Part shown: positions 54,640-63,585 of the stretch, in pieces
Layout: the number at the start of each line of letters is the position of its first letter
Position numbering within the stretch: position 1 is the first letter of the stretch
Source of the DNA: Trinickia soli
GTDB lineage: Bacteria; Pseudomonadota; Gammaproteobacteria; Burkholderiales; Burkholderiaceae
Direction of reading: 5' to 3'
Assembly: GCF_002879855.1 (NCBI RefSeq)
Contig: NZ_PNYB01000008.1
Coordinates: 124,001 to 188,000 of the forward strand
Length of the DNA stretch: 64,000 bases
Program-made: the position numbers and the translations under genes
Notes under the pieces: generated by a model
What the model saw: the letters and a program-made list of their open reading frames with translations, nothing else
What the model was told of the DNA's origin: nothing
Database searches by the model: none

Positions 54640-54654
54640 TGGCACGAGACTTGT
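54640..54654 (+). promoter_or_regulatory. Sigma-54 (-24/-12) promoter of the sulfide oxidation genes
   Basis: TGGCACGAGACTTGT matches TGGCAC-R-N4-TTGC except for the last base (T for C). It ends 38 bases before the persulfide dioxygenase start, predicting a short leader. FisR-controlled promoters are sigma-54 dependent, and a FisR-type gene diverges here. Together with the CTGCCA boxes this gives a complete regulatory unit. Confidence 0.65.
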
Positions 54655-54692
54655 ATAAGCCCGCCGTCAATGACCGATATCAAGGAAACATG

Positions 54693-55575
54693 ATGAACAA
54701 TACGGGCCCCATGGTCATCGAGGGCTTCTTCGATCCGGAACCTTCACCATCAGCTATTTGGTCGTGGACGCGGACACAAGCGACTGCGCTCTGATCGACA
54801 GCGTGCTGGATTTCGATCCAAAGTCCGGTCGCACCAGCACGGCACACGCCGACAAGCTGATTGCCCGGGTTCGCGAACTTGGAGCCCGGGTAACCTGGCT
54901 GCTCGAGACGCATGTTCATGCCGATCACCTCTCGGCCGCGCCCTACCTGAAGCAACAGACCGGCGGACGAATCGCAATCGGCGCCAAGGTAATCGAAGTC
55001 CAACAGGTCTTCGGCAAGCTGTTCAACATGGGGCTCGATTGCGCGAGCGACGAGAAGCCATTCGACAAATTGCTCGCCGATGGTGAGCTGTTTGAGATCG
55101 GCAGCCTCAGTGTGCGTGCGATTCACACGCCTGGCCATACCCCCGCATGCATGACCTATGTGGTCAGCGACGGTCGAGAAAGCGCGGCTTTCGTGGCGAC
55201 ACGCTTTTCATGCCGGACTATGGGACGGCACGCTGCGACTTCCCGGGCGGAGATGCGAGGACACTGTTTCGCTCGATCAAGCATCTGCTGAGCATGCCCG
55301 CGGAAACCAGACTGTACATGTGCCACGACTATCAGCCAGGCGGGCGCGAGGTGCAATTCATCAGCACCGTCGCGCAGCAACGCGAGCGCAATCTGCACGT
55401 GTGCGACGGAACCAGCGAAGAAACGTTCGTCGCCATGCGCACCGCACGGGATGCGACGCTCGATGTGCCGCAACTGATGCTGCCATCGGTACAAGTGAAC
55501 ATGCGGGCCGGCCGACTGCCGGAAGCCGAGGACAACGGCATCTCGTACATCAAGATTCCGCTGAACGCGCTTTGA
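54693..55575 (+). pseudogene. pdo: Persulfide dioxygenase (ETHE1/PDO family) with two frameshifts
   Basis: A metallo-beta-lactamase-fold enzyme that oxidises glutathione persulfide to sulfite, broken in two places. The reading begins MNNTGPMVIEGFFDPE (RBS AAGGAA), then shifts near 54741 (GGAACC where GGAAACC is expected). It resumes at VVDADTSDCALIDSVL with the zinc motif THVHADHLSAAPYL and HTPGHTPACM. It shifts again near 55193 (GTGGCGAC where GTGGGCGAC is expected) and resumes at GDTLFMPDYGTARCDFPGGD. Both lesions are one-base losses in short homopolymers. Everything else is well preserved, so either recent inactivation or sequencing error is possible. Confidence 0.8.
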
Positions 55576-55613
55576 GCACAGCATCGATGGACGAATTCTT
55601 TGGAGACAGCAGC

Positions 55614-57281
55614 ATGGAGTTCAAGAGGTTGACGGACACGTTGTCAGTGTCGCCGCAGATTACCGTGGCGGATATGCCGGCCATTCGCGCCGCGGGATAT
55701 CGCGCCATCATCTGCAATCGCCCCGACGGGGAAGGCGCCGATCAACCGACGTTCGCGGAAATCGAGGCGGCGGCGCTCGAGTACGGCATAGCGGCGCATT
55801 ACCTCCCGATCGAGTCGGGCGCGATACGCGACGATCACTACGTTGCGTTCGCCGACCTTACGCAGAAACTCGGCAAGCCAGTGCTTGCCTACTGTCGTAC
55901 CGGCATGCGGTCAGCGACACTTTGGGGCCTTTCCAAGGCATCCTCGACACCCCTGCCCGAGATTCTCAGTGTCGCGCAACTCGCCGGCTACGATTTACGC
56001 GGCATGACCCGCCGTATTGTCAACGGCGGCAAGGCGCCGCTGCAAGTCTCGACGGCAAGCCATGACATCGTCATCGTTGGAGCGGGCGCCGCTGGTCTCG
56101 CCACCGCGGCGAGTCTGCTGGCGCGTGACAAACTTCTCGACATCGCCGTGATCGATCCCGCCGACACGCACTACTATCAGCCCGGCTGGACGATGGTGGG
56201 CGGCGGCATCTTCCAGCCGCAGACGACCGCGCGCCAGATGGCGGCCGTCCTGCCGCGAAACGTTCACTGGATCAAAGCGGGCGTCGCCGCATTCGAGCCC
56301 GACGATCACGCGGTGATTCTCGAGGGATGCCGTGTCGTCAAATATCAAAGACTCATCGTGTGCCCCGGTCTCAAGCTCGACTGGGGGGCGATCGCAGGGC
56401 TGCCGGAAACGCTCGGCCGCAACGGCGTCACTTCCAACTATCGCTATGATCTCGCGCCGTATACGTGGTCGCTCGTGCGCAATATGAAGCAAGGCCGTGC
56501 GCTCTTCACGCAACCGGCGATGCCCATCAAGTGCGCCGGCGCTCCGCAAAAGGCCATGTACCTGTCATCGGACCACTGGCTGAGAACGGGGCGATTGCAG
56601 GACATCGACGTTCAGATGTACAACGCCGGGGCCGTCTTGTTCGGAGTCGCAGACTATGTCCCAGCGTTAATGGAGCACGTCGAACGATACAACATCGATC
56701 TGAACTTCGGGTACAACCTCGCGCAGATCGATGGCCCGAACAAGCGCGCCACCTTTCGCCGCGCATTGCAAGACGGCACATTCGAATCGATTACCCGCGA
56801 ATTCGACATGATCCATGTCGTGCCGCCGCAAAAGGCGCCTGACTTTATCCGCGTCAGTCCATTGGCCGATCAAACCGGTTGGGTCGACGTCGACCCGAGC
56901 ACGCTGCGCCACAAGACGTTCCCCGACGTTTTCGCGCTGGGCGACGTCATCAATGCACCGAACGCGAAAACCGCAGCGGCTGCGCGCAAGCAAGCCCCCG
57001 TCGTCGCGCACAACGTGTTGGCCAGCCTGGGGAAGGCGCAAGGGCTCGCCGCGTATGACGGTTACGGGTCATGCCCCCTCACGGTTGCACGGGGCAAGAT
57101 CGTGCTTGCCGAATTCTTGTATGGGGGCAAACTCGCGCCGTCATTTCCCGAATGGCTCATCGATGGAAAGCGCCCTTCGAGATTGGCGTGGCTGCTGAAG
57201 GAGCGGATATTGCCCATGGTCTATTGGCGCGCGATGCTCAGGGGCCGCGAATGGCTCGCGAAACCCGAGATCGTCGGCTAA
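55614..57281 (+). CDS. sqr: Sulfide:quinone oxidoreductase fused to a DUF442 (Blh) domain
   Basis: 555-residue fusion. Residues 1-112 are the DUF442/Blh phosphatase-like domain with CRTGMRS (94-100). The rest is a type II sulfide:quinone oxidoreductase: FAD motif VIVGAGAAGLATA (about 153-165), HYYQPGWTMVGGG, a cysteine in RLIVCPGLKLDW and another in AMPIKCAGAPQKAMYL, and FALGDVINAPNAKTAAAARK for the second FAD contact. It oxidises sulfide to persulfide or polysulfide at the membrane, feeding electrons to quinone. It works with the dioxygenase upstream. Start: ATG 55614 after GGAGAC. Confidence 0.92.
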   Translation: MEFKRLTDTLSVSPQITVADMPAIRAAGYRAIICNRPDGEGADQPTFAEIEAAALEYGIAAHYLPIESGAIRDDHYVAFADLTQKLGKPVLAYCRTGMRSATLWGLSKASSTPLPEILSVAQLAGYDLRGMTRRIVNGGKAPLQVSTASHDIVIVGAGAAGLATAASLLARDKLLDIAVIDPADTHYYQPGWTMVGGGIFQPQTTARQMAAVLPRNVHWIKAGVAAFEPDDHAVILEGCRVVKYQRLIVCPGLKLDWGAIAGLPETLGRNGVTSNYRYDLAPYTWSLVRNMKQGRALFTQPAMPIKCAGAPQKAMYLSSDHWLRTGRLQDIDVQMYNAGAVLFGVADYVPALMEHVERYNIDLNFGYNLAQIDGPNKRATFRRALQDGTFESITREFDMIHVVPPQKAPDFIRVSPLADQTGWVDVDPSTLRHKTFPDVFALGDVINAPNAKTAAAARKQAPVVAHNVLASLGKAQGLAAYDGYGSCPLTVARGKIVLAEFLYGGKLAPSFPEWLIDGKRPSRLAWLLKERILPMVYWRAMLRGREWLAKPEIVG

Positions 57282-57363
57282 CGCTGGCACCCTTCCGATC
57301 CTGCCGTTGCCGCGTAGCCTTGGCGCATAGCCGGCTCCGCGGCCGATTCTTTCTTACCGAATC

Positions 57364-58170
57364 ATGTTGACTTCACTAATACTGGGCGCCCTTGTCGGCG
57401 CCGTGCTCGGTTTGACCGGCGCCGGCGGCGGCATTCTGGCCGTGCCGGCTCTCGTCGTGGGAATGGGTTGGCCTATGCAGCAGGCGTCCCCCGTCGCGCT
57501 GATCGCGGTGGCCGGGAGTGCTGCCATTGGCGCGATCGAAGCGTTCAGGCGTGGCCTGGTGCGCTATCGCGCCGCGTTATTGATGACGATCACCGGCGTG
57601 CCGGTAACGGCGCTCGGCGCCCATCTCGCACACGAACTGCCGCAACGATTTCTGATCGAGTGCTTTGCGGGCGTGATGCTGCTCGTCGCGTTTCGACTTC
57701 TGAACCAGGCAATGGGCCGCAAAGCCTCGGGCGAAACGACGTCGCCATTGTGCGTCGGGCGGATGGACCCCGACACGGGACGCTTGTCGTGGAACTGGTC
57801 AACGGGCGCCGCGCTGGCGGGAACAGGCGCACTGACGGGGCTGATGACTGGCCTGCTGGGCGTGGGCGGCGGCTTCGTCATCGTGCCGATGCTACGCAAG
57901 CTCACGGACGTCTCGATGCATGGCATCGTCGCCACTTCCCTCATGGTGATCGCGTTGGTCGGCAGCGGGGGAATCGTCTCGACAATACACGCGGGCGTGT
58001 CTCCGCCCGTCGTGCTGACGCTCTTGTTCAGCATCACCACGGCGGCCGGCATGATCGTGGGGCGCTTCGCTTCGCATCATCTTTCCGCTCGGCGCGTACA
58101 AATCGGCTTCGCGGGCGTGCTGATCTGCGTGTCGCTGGGGATGTTGGCGAAAGCCGTGTTCAGCGGCTGA
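57364..58170 (+). CDS. TauE/SafE-family exporter, probable sulfite exporter
   Basis: 268-residue membrane protein with two repeats of the TauE/SafE type: GLTGAGGGILAVPALV near the start and GLLGVGGGFVIVPMLRK in the second half, each before a run of hydrophobic spans. Behind a sulfide:quinone oxidoreductase and a persulfide dioxygenase, the natural role is removal of the sulfite they produce. It lies 82 bases after sqr in the same direction, probably one transcript. Confidence 0.88.
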   Translation: MLTSLILGALVGAVLGLTGAGGGILAVPALVVGMGWPMQQASPVALIAVAGSAAIGAIEAFRRGLVRYRAALLMTITGVPVTALGAHLAHELPQRFLIECFAGVMLLVAFRLLNQAMGRKASGETTSPLCVGRMDPDTGRLSWNWSTGAALAGTGALTGLMTGLLGVGGGFVIVPMLRKLTDVSMHGIVATSLMVIALVGSGGIVSTIHAGVSPPVVLTLLFSITTAAGMIVGRFASHHLSARRVQIGFAGVLICVSLGMLAKAVFSG

Positions 58171-58345
58171 GCGCGAAAGGGGCAGCGGCAGAGCCCCGGG
58201 TTCGACGTTCGACAGGTAATCGGCCTCGCTGCCGCCTTTGCCCCGCAGTTGCTATACCGTCGCTGGCGCGGATCAGTTCCTCGCCGCGCCGTCCGCGACC
58301 AAAAGCGAGAACCGTGGGAGGTTTTCGCGCAGGCCGAGACGAGTG

Positions 58346-59434
58346 TCAGTCGAGTGCATGGCTCAGTTCGCCAGACTCAGGTGAAAGAAGAAATTGCGCG
58401 ATTTCCTGCGCCGTGTCACGGGCACCGCGCATCACACCGATCAGGGTTGCCGACGCGGCGCCGCACCATTCGCCGTAGCCGACAAACCACAAGCGAGGCT
58501 CCTCTCTTGCCCGTGTCCCATCGGTCCTCGGCACGCCGTCGACGTCTCGGAGTTGCAGCGGGCGCAGGAAGTCGAGCGCGGGGCGGAATCCCGTACACCA
58601 GATCACGGCGTCCACACGCGAATGGACACCGTCATCCCACACGACGCCGTCTGCGTCGAAGCGGCTAAACGGGCGCCGCGCATTCAAAACACCTCGGTTA
58701 CGCGCCTCCCGTACGGGCGGCACCATGACGATGTCGCCCAAACCGCCTACCGGAACAGCCGGCGTTAGCCCGTCACGCAGGGCCTTCCATCTGGCCGTCG
58801 CGCGTTCGAACAGCACTTGACCATCGACGTCGTCCGGAAGAAACACCGGTTCGTGCAACGTCACCCAGGTAGCCTTGCACTCCTTGGATACCTCCGCCAA
58901 GATCTGTGCGCCCGAGTTGCCGCCGCCGACCACCAGCACTTGCTGTCCTTGGAACTCGTTAGGGCTGCGATACTGCGCCGAATGCATCTGACGACCGCGA
59001 AAGACCTCACATCCGGGATATGCGGGGATGTAGGGCGCGCTCCAGGTACCCGTCGCGCTAACGACTGCCTTGGCTGACCATTCTCCGCGATCGGTCGTGA
59101 CGAGCAGCCCTTTCGTGAGCCGCGAGACCGATAGGACGTGTACCGGGCGAAGGACCGGAAACTGATAGCGTTCCTCATACTTCGTCAGATATTCGATGAC
59201 CTCATTGCGCGATGGGTACTCGTCCTGCGACGCGGGCATGAGCCAGCCCGGCAGTGAACTCCACTGCGCCGGCGAGAACAGGTGCAGCGAGTCCCATGTA
59301 TGCCGCCATGCGCCTCCGGGCGCGCTTTGGTCATCCAAGACAACATAGTCGATCGCCGCGCGGCGCAGGAAGTATGAGGTAGCGAGCCCTGCCTGCCCGC
59401 CGCCGATCACGACGACGTCAACCTGCGTAGCCAT
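58346..59434 (-). CDS. Flavin-dependent monooxygenase-like oxidoreductase (CzcO/ArsO-like)
   Basis: 362-residue FAD/NADP protein with [17 protein letters not shown] (FAD-binding), [20 protein letters not shown] (family signature after the first domain), [14 protein letters not shown] (NADP-binding) and [11 protein letters not shown]. Relatives include CzcO/ArsO-type flavoproteins and Baeyer-Villiger-like enzymes, though this one is short. The substrate is unknown. It converges with the sulfur exporter gene across a 175-base gap with no clear terminator. A contaminant-resistance or oxidative role cannot be decided from this context. Confidence 0.85.
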   Translation of the reverse strand: MATQVDVVVIGGGQAGLATSYFLRRAAIDYVVLDDQSAPGGAWRHTWDSLHLFSPAQWSSLPGWLMPASQDEYPSRNEVIEYLTKYEERYQFPVLRPVHVLSVSRLTKGLLVTTDRGEWSAKAVVSATGTWSAPYIPAYPGCEVFRGRQMHSAQYRSPNEFQGQQVLVVGGGNSGAQILAEVSKECKATWVTLHEPVFLPDDVDGQVLFERATARWKALRDGLTPAVPVGGLGDIVMVPPVREARNRGVLNARRPFSRFDADGVVWDDGVHSRVDAVIWCTGFRPALDFLRPLQLRDVDGVPRTDGTRAREEPRLWFVGYGEWCGAASATLIGVMRGARDTAQEIAQFLLSPESGELSHALD

Positions 59435-59560
59435 AAGCGATTGTCCTGTCTGCTGACCTGAATGCTGTCTGCGGCCTCGGGTACCACGCTCAACAACGGG
59501 TGCGAGCGACCAAGCTACAGCCCCATAACGAAGGCCGCGGCAACCAATGGGCCGTCACGT

Positions 59561-59905
59561 TCAATGCGGAGCGAGATCGGAGTCAGCTTGAACGTCGGCG
59601 GCCAGCTTCTGCCGTTCAACTGCCACGTCAGCCACGCCGGCCGCCGGCCAATCAAGGGCGACACCGTTGACCAGTGACTCCCGAACGAGCGACTGATACG
59701 CCCAATCGGTGATCATGCCGTGCTTCATTCGATCGGCGATCTCGCGTCGAAATGTCAATGGAAAGCCCGCGTATGCGTGTGACAATGCTGCATACTGCCT
59801 CGCATCGATTTCCTTCGACGACGGCACGGCTACCCAGATGACAACCGTCATGATTGCCATGAATGGAATCGCTGTATAGCGAAAAACAAATTTGATCGGG
59901 GTCAT
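59561..59905 (-). CDS. Small membrane-anchored hypothetical protein
   Basis: 114-residue protein with one N-terminal span (YTAIPFMAIMTVVIWVAV) and a soluble tail that begins DARQYAALSHAYAGFPLTF and includes WAYQSLVRESLVNGVALDWP. I recall similar short proteins in related bacteria without known function. The gap 59435-59560 and the gap 59906-60040 hold nothing I can support. Codon use is ordinary for the region. Moderate confidence that it is a real gene. Confidence 0.5.
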   Translation of the reverse strand: MTPIKFVFRYTAIPFMAIMTVVIWVAVPSSKEIDARQYAALSHAYAGFPLTFRREIADRMKHGMITDWAYQSLVRESLVNGVALDWPAAGVADVAVERQKLAADVQADSDLAPH

Positions 59906-60040
59906 GAAACACTAGGATTGGTCATTACGAACAATTGTTGCTCTGCGGTGGTCGTCAGCATGGATGATCCGAATCCCGATGGGCAGCGGCTTCGCATGTT
60001 GCACATGCGTCGAAAAAATGTATCTTCACGCAAATTCGAC

Positions 60041-60556
60041 TCAGCTTCGACGCGTTTTGCAGGCCGTTAGGATGCCCCGCAGCAAATCTGCAGGCGGAGG
60101 CGGGCATCCTGGGATCGTCACGTCTACGGGCAGGATTGACGACACGGGTCCGCACACGGCGTAACTGTCGACGAAAATGCCGCCCGTGCATGCGCACTCG
60201 CCGGCAGCCACGACGAGCTTCGGCGCCGGTGTCGCCTCGTACGCGGCAAGCACGGCTGCCCGCATGTTCAGCGTTACGGGTCCCGTCACGAGCAGCATAT
60301 CTGCATGTCGAGGGCTTGCGACGAATTTAATCCCCAGCCCTTCAATGTTGTAGTACGGGTTGTTCAGCGCGTGGATCTCCAGTTCGCAGCCGTTGCACGA
60401 GCCGGCGTCGATCTGCCGGATACACAATGCCCGGCCGAGCAGATCCAAAATGTCCTGACGGAACTGACGCTCCTTTCCGTGCCAGGCGTCTTCGACCGCC
60501 GGCACAGGTTCGTCGGGAAAATCGGTGCGCGCGAATTGCCGGATGAGTTGCCACAT
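60041..60556 (-). CDS. hyfI: Hydrogenase-4-like small subunit (HyfI/NuoB family)
   Basis: 171-residue NuoB-type iron-sulfur protein. The N2-cluster cysteines are present: GSCNGCELE (CxxC), GECACTGG and GCPPPP. It carries electrons within a membrane-bound complex related to formate hydrogenlyase and complex I. Start: ATG 60556 overlaps the stop of the large subunit gene (ATGA); a longer upstream frame does not fit the family. It is the last gene of the leftward operon. Confidence 0.88.
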   Translation of the reverse strand: MWQLIRQFARTDFPDEPVPAVEDAWHGKERQFRQDILDLLGRALCIRQIDAGSCNGCELEIHALNNPYYNIEGLGIKFVASPRHADMLLVTGPVTLNMRAAVLAAYEATPAPKLVVAAGECACTGGIFVDSYAVCGPVSSILPVDVTIPGCPPPPADLLRGILTACKTRRS

Positions 60557-62118
60557 CAGAGATCGTGCCCCGCATAGTTCAGATTGAACGATTTGTTGAT
60601 CAACGGGAAATCGGGAACGATGTTGCCGATGATCGCGTGCTCGAGCGCCGGCCAGTTTTGCCAGGACGGATCGTGACAATGGCAGCGCGCGATTACGTCG
60701 CCCGGTTCGATCTCGAGCGCGACAAACACGTCTCCGCGCCAGCCTTCCACCCAGCCTACGCCCCTGGCAGCGGCCGTTGCGGGCGTCACGTCCACGGAGA
60801 TCGGACCGTCCGGAAGACCGGCCAGCAGCGCGCGCATCACGCGCAGAGACTCGTCGATTTCGGCAAAGCGCACAGCGACCCTCGCCGCAACGTCGCCACG
60901 TTCGTCGCTCGTCGGATCAACGCGCACGGTGTCGTACGGCGCCGGCCGCATGTTCGCTCGTACATCGAACGTCTGTCCGCTGGCACGGGCAGCCATCCCT
61001 CGTACGCCAAAGTGTTTGACGACGTCAGAGGTTAGCCGGCCGGCGCCGAGAAACCGATCCTGCAGTCCAGACTGATCCTCGTAGACCTTGCGCATCACGT
61101 GCACCTCGTGATCGATGCGTTCGCACTGTGCGGCCAGGACGACCGCATCCGCGGGATCAATGTCCACTGCCACCCCGCCCGGCACGATCCGATCCATCAG
61201 GTATCGATGCCCGAAGGCGCAGGCGTTCGTTCGTATCCAGTCCTCCTTGAGCCGCGAGAACTGGGCGAGTCCGAACCCGAACCCTGCGTCGTTGCCGAGC
61301 GCACCGAGGTCGCCGAGGTGATTGGCAATACGCTCCCGCTCGAGCAGGAGTGCCCGCAGATAAAAGGAGCGCTTCGGCAATACCGCATCGCACGCCTGTT
61401 CGAGCGCCATGCAGAAGGCCCACGAGAACGCCACCGTCGAGTCGCCCGCGATCCTGCCAGCGACGCGGTGGCCGTCCGATGCCCGCGTCCGCTCGAACAA
61501 CCGCTCGACGCCGCGATGCAGGTATCCGAAACGCTCTTCGAGGCGCAGCACCTTCTCGCCGACGACCGAGAACCGAAAGTGCCCCGGCTCGATAGTGCCG
61601 GCGTGAATGGGCCCGACCGCGATCTCGTGAACGCCATCGCCGGCCACCGGCACGAACGAATAATTCGCCTCGTGCGACTCGAATCGTTCATTGCCCAGCA
61701 CCTCCTTGCGCAGCGGAAAATAGTCGCCGGGCCAGTTTCCATGATTGAGCCACGGGCGCGTGTCGCAGGCGCCGCGGGCGCGCAAGCCGCTCAGATCGAA
61801 GATCGCACGCTGCATACGCGTTGCACAGGGAAACAGACGGGCGAGATCGGGGTAGTCACCGTCTGCTTGCGGTGTGGGCCCCGTCGTGAGGCGTGTCCAC
61901 AGCACGCCGTCCTCGCATTCATAGGCTGCGTTTACCGAAAATACGCTTTCGGGCGCTTCGCCGCCCCACATCGCGATGAGCCGACTCTGCTGCGAGTGCG
62001 CAATGCGCGCGATCTCGTACCACCGCCGCTCGTCGACCTCGACGACGATTGAGGGAATGTGGCCCTCGCCGTCCATAAGGCGGGTCGATCCATCGATTCG
62101 CGTCAAGTCGAGTCGCAT
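60556..62118 (-). CDS. hyfG: Hydrogenase-4-like large subunit lacking the nickel-iron cysteines (HyfG/NuoCD family)
   Basis: 520-residue fusion of a NuoC-like N-terminal part and a NuoD-like part (IHAGTIEPGHFRFSVVGEKV, GYLHRGVERL). True HyfG and HycE carry CxxC pairs that hold the nickel-iron site. Here the first site reads RIAGDSTVAF (222-231) and the C-terminal region around HCHDPSWQNW lacks the second pair. So this is not a hydrogenase catalytic subunit. It fits the energy-converting hydrogenase-related (Ehr) complexes and may couple another redox reaction to ion pumping. Confidence 0.87.
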   Translation of the reverse strand: MRLDLTRIDGSTRLMDGEGHIPSIVVEVDERRWYEIARIAHSQQSRLIAMWGGEAPESVFSVNAAYECEDGVLWTRLTTGPTPQADGDYPDLARLFPCATRMQRAIFDLSGLRARGACDTRPWLNHGNWPGDYFPLRKEVLGNERFESHEANYSFVPVAGDGVHEIAVGPIHAGTIEPGHFRFSVVGEKVLRLEERFGYLHRGVERLFERTRASDGHRVAGRIAGDSTVAFSWAFCMALEQACDAVLPKRSFYLRALLLERERIANHLGDLGALGNDAGFGFGLAQFSRLKEDWIRTNACAFGHRYLMDRIVPGGVAVDIDPADAVVLAAQCERIDHEVHVMRKVYEDQSGLQDRFLGAGRLTSDVVKHFGVRGMAARASGQTFDVRANMRPAPYDTVRVDPTSDERGDVAARVAVRFAEIDESLRVMRALLAGLPDGPISVDVTPATAAARGVGWVEGWRGDVFVALEIEPGDVIARCHCHDPSWQNWPALEHAIIGNIVPDFPLINKSFNLNYAGHDL

Positions 62119-62121
62119 CTT

Positions 62122-63585
62122 CTACCCCAGCAGCATAGTTGCGGCCTGGCGATACCACATCGCCAAGTAAGGTGGCACGTAAAGGCCAAGCATAAGACCC
62201 AGCCCCAGGTGCACGAACACCGGTAACAGCGCCGGCCGGTGCTCGAGCGACACCGCCGTTGTCGTTCCGCCAAACACCATCCCCTGCACGCGTGCGAAGA
62301 TCGCCGCGAATGCGACGGCGAGCCCGAGCAGCAAGAACGGCGCGGCCCACGGCAGCGTGTTCATTGCGGTCGTCAGAATCAAGAATTCGCTTGCGAAGAC
62401 GCCGAATGGTGGCAAGCCGAGAATCGCGAGCGTGCCGAGCATCATCCCCCAGCCAACCGTCGGACTGACTTGCAGCAGCCCGCGAATGGCATCGATCGCT
62501 TGCGTGCCTGCCTTCTGTGCAGCATGGCCCACCGCGAAGAAGATCGCCGACTTGATCAGAGAGTGAACCGTCATGTGGAGCAGTCCAGCGAACGTCGCGA
62601 CCGGGCCGCCGAGGCCGAAAGCGAACGTCATCAGCCCCATGTGTTCAATTGACGAATACGAAAACAGGCGCTTGACGTCCTTTTGCCGGAACAGCGAGAA
62701 CGAAGCGATCAGCACCGACACGAGCCCGAACCCGATGAGCAATCGCCCCGGCAAGCCATTGCCGAGCGCGCCGTCGGCGAGCACCTTACAGCGCAGCACC
62801 GCATACAGCGCGACGTTAAGCAGCAGGCCGGACAGTACCGCCGAAATCGGCGTCGGCCCTTCGGCGTGCGCGTCCGGCAGCCAGCTATGCATCGGTACAA
62901 GCCCGACTTTCGTGCCGTAGCCGACGAGCAGAAACACGAAGGCGATCGACATGATCGTCGGGTCCAGGTGCGTTTTGATCGCGGCAAGGCTCGTCCACAG
63001 CAGCGCGTCACCGTCGGTCAGCTGCCGGCTCGCGGCGAGGTACAGCAAGATCGTGCCGAACAGCGCCTGGGCAATGCCGACGCCGCACAAGATGAAGTAC
63101 TTCCACGCCGCCTCGAGACTGGCGGCAGTTCGGTAGACGCTCACGAGCAGCACCGTCGCGAGCGTTGCGGCCTCCATCGCCACCCATAGCACGCCAAGGT
63201 TGTTGGTCAAGAGCGCGAGCAGCATCGCGAATATGAAAAGCTGGTACATGCTGTGATAGAGCCGCATTCGCGGGGCCGTCATCCGGCCGCGGGCTTCCTC
63301 CACTTGCATATACGGCCCGGAGAACAGCGATGTCGTCCACCCGACGAACGCGGTCAGCGCAACCAGATAGACATTGAGCGGATCGACGAAGAATGCCCGC
63401 CCAAATGCGAACGATGGCCCCTGTTCGACGGTGCGCGCGGCGAGCGCGAGCGTCGCCGCGAACGTCAGGAGGCAAAAGCCGATGTTCAGGCTGCGCGCGA
63501 GGCGGCTCGCCCGCACACACGCGAGGCATGAGGCGCCCGCGAGCGGCATGCCCAGCACGGCGAGCACGACCTGAGCGTCATTCAT
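62122..63585 (-). CDS. hyfF: Hydrogenase-4-like proton-pumping subunit (HyfF family)
   Basis: 487-residue membrane protein of the NuoL/M/N-Mrp antiporter family with about 13 spans. It has family positions such as VAMEAATLATVLLVSVYR, LFGTILLYLAASR, GYGTKVGLVPMHSWLPDAHA (with the conserved lysine and histidine) and YSSIEHMGLMTFAFG. It moves protons or sodium within the complex. It lies between hyfE and hyfG, overlapping hyfE by eight bases. Confidence 0.92.
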   Translation of the reverse strand: MNDAQVVLAVLGMPLAGASCLACVRASRLARSLNIGFCLLTFAATLALAARTVEQGPSFAFGRAFFVDPLNVYLVALTAFVGWTTSLFSGPYMQVEEARGRMTAPRMRLYHSMYQLFIFAMLLALLTNNLGVLWVAMEAATLATVLLVSVYRTAASLEAAWKYFILCGVGIAQALFGTILLYLAASRQLTDGDALLWTSLAAIKTHLDPTIMSIAFVFLLVGYGTKVGLVPMHSWLPDAHAEGPTPISAVLSGLLLNVALYAVLRCKVLADGALGNGLPGRLLIGFGLVSVLIASFSLFRQKDVKRLFSYSSIEHMGLMTFAFGLGGPVATFAGLLHMTVHSLIKSAIFFAVGHAAQKAGTQAIDAIRGLLQVSPTVGWGMMLGTLAILGLPPFGVFASEFLILTTAMNTLPWAAPFLLLGLAVAFAAIFARVQGMVFGGTTTAVSLEHRPALLPVFVHLGLGLMLGLYVPPYLAMWYRQAATMLLG

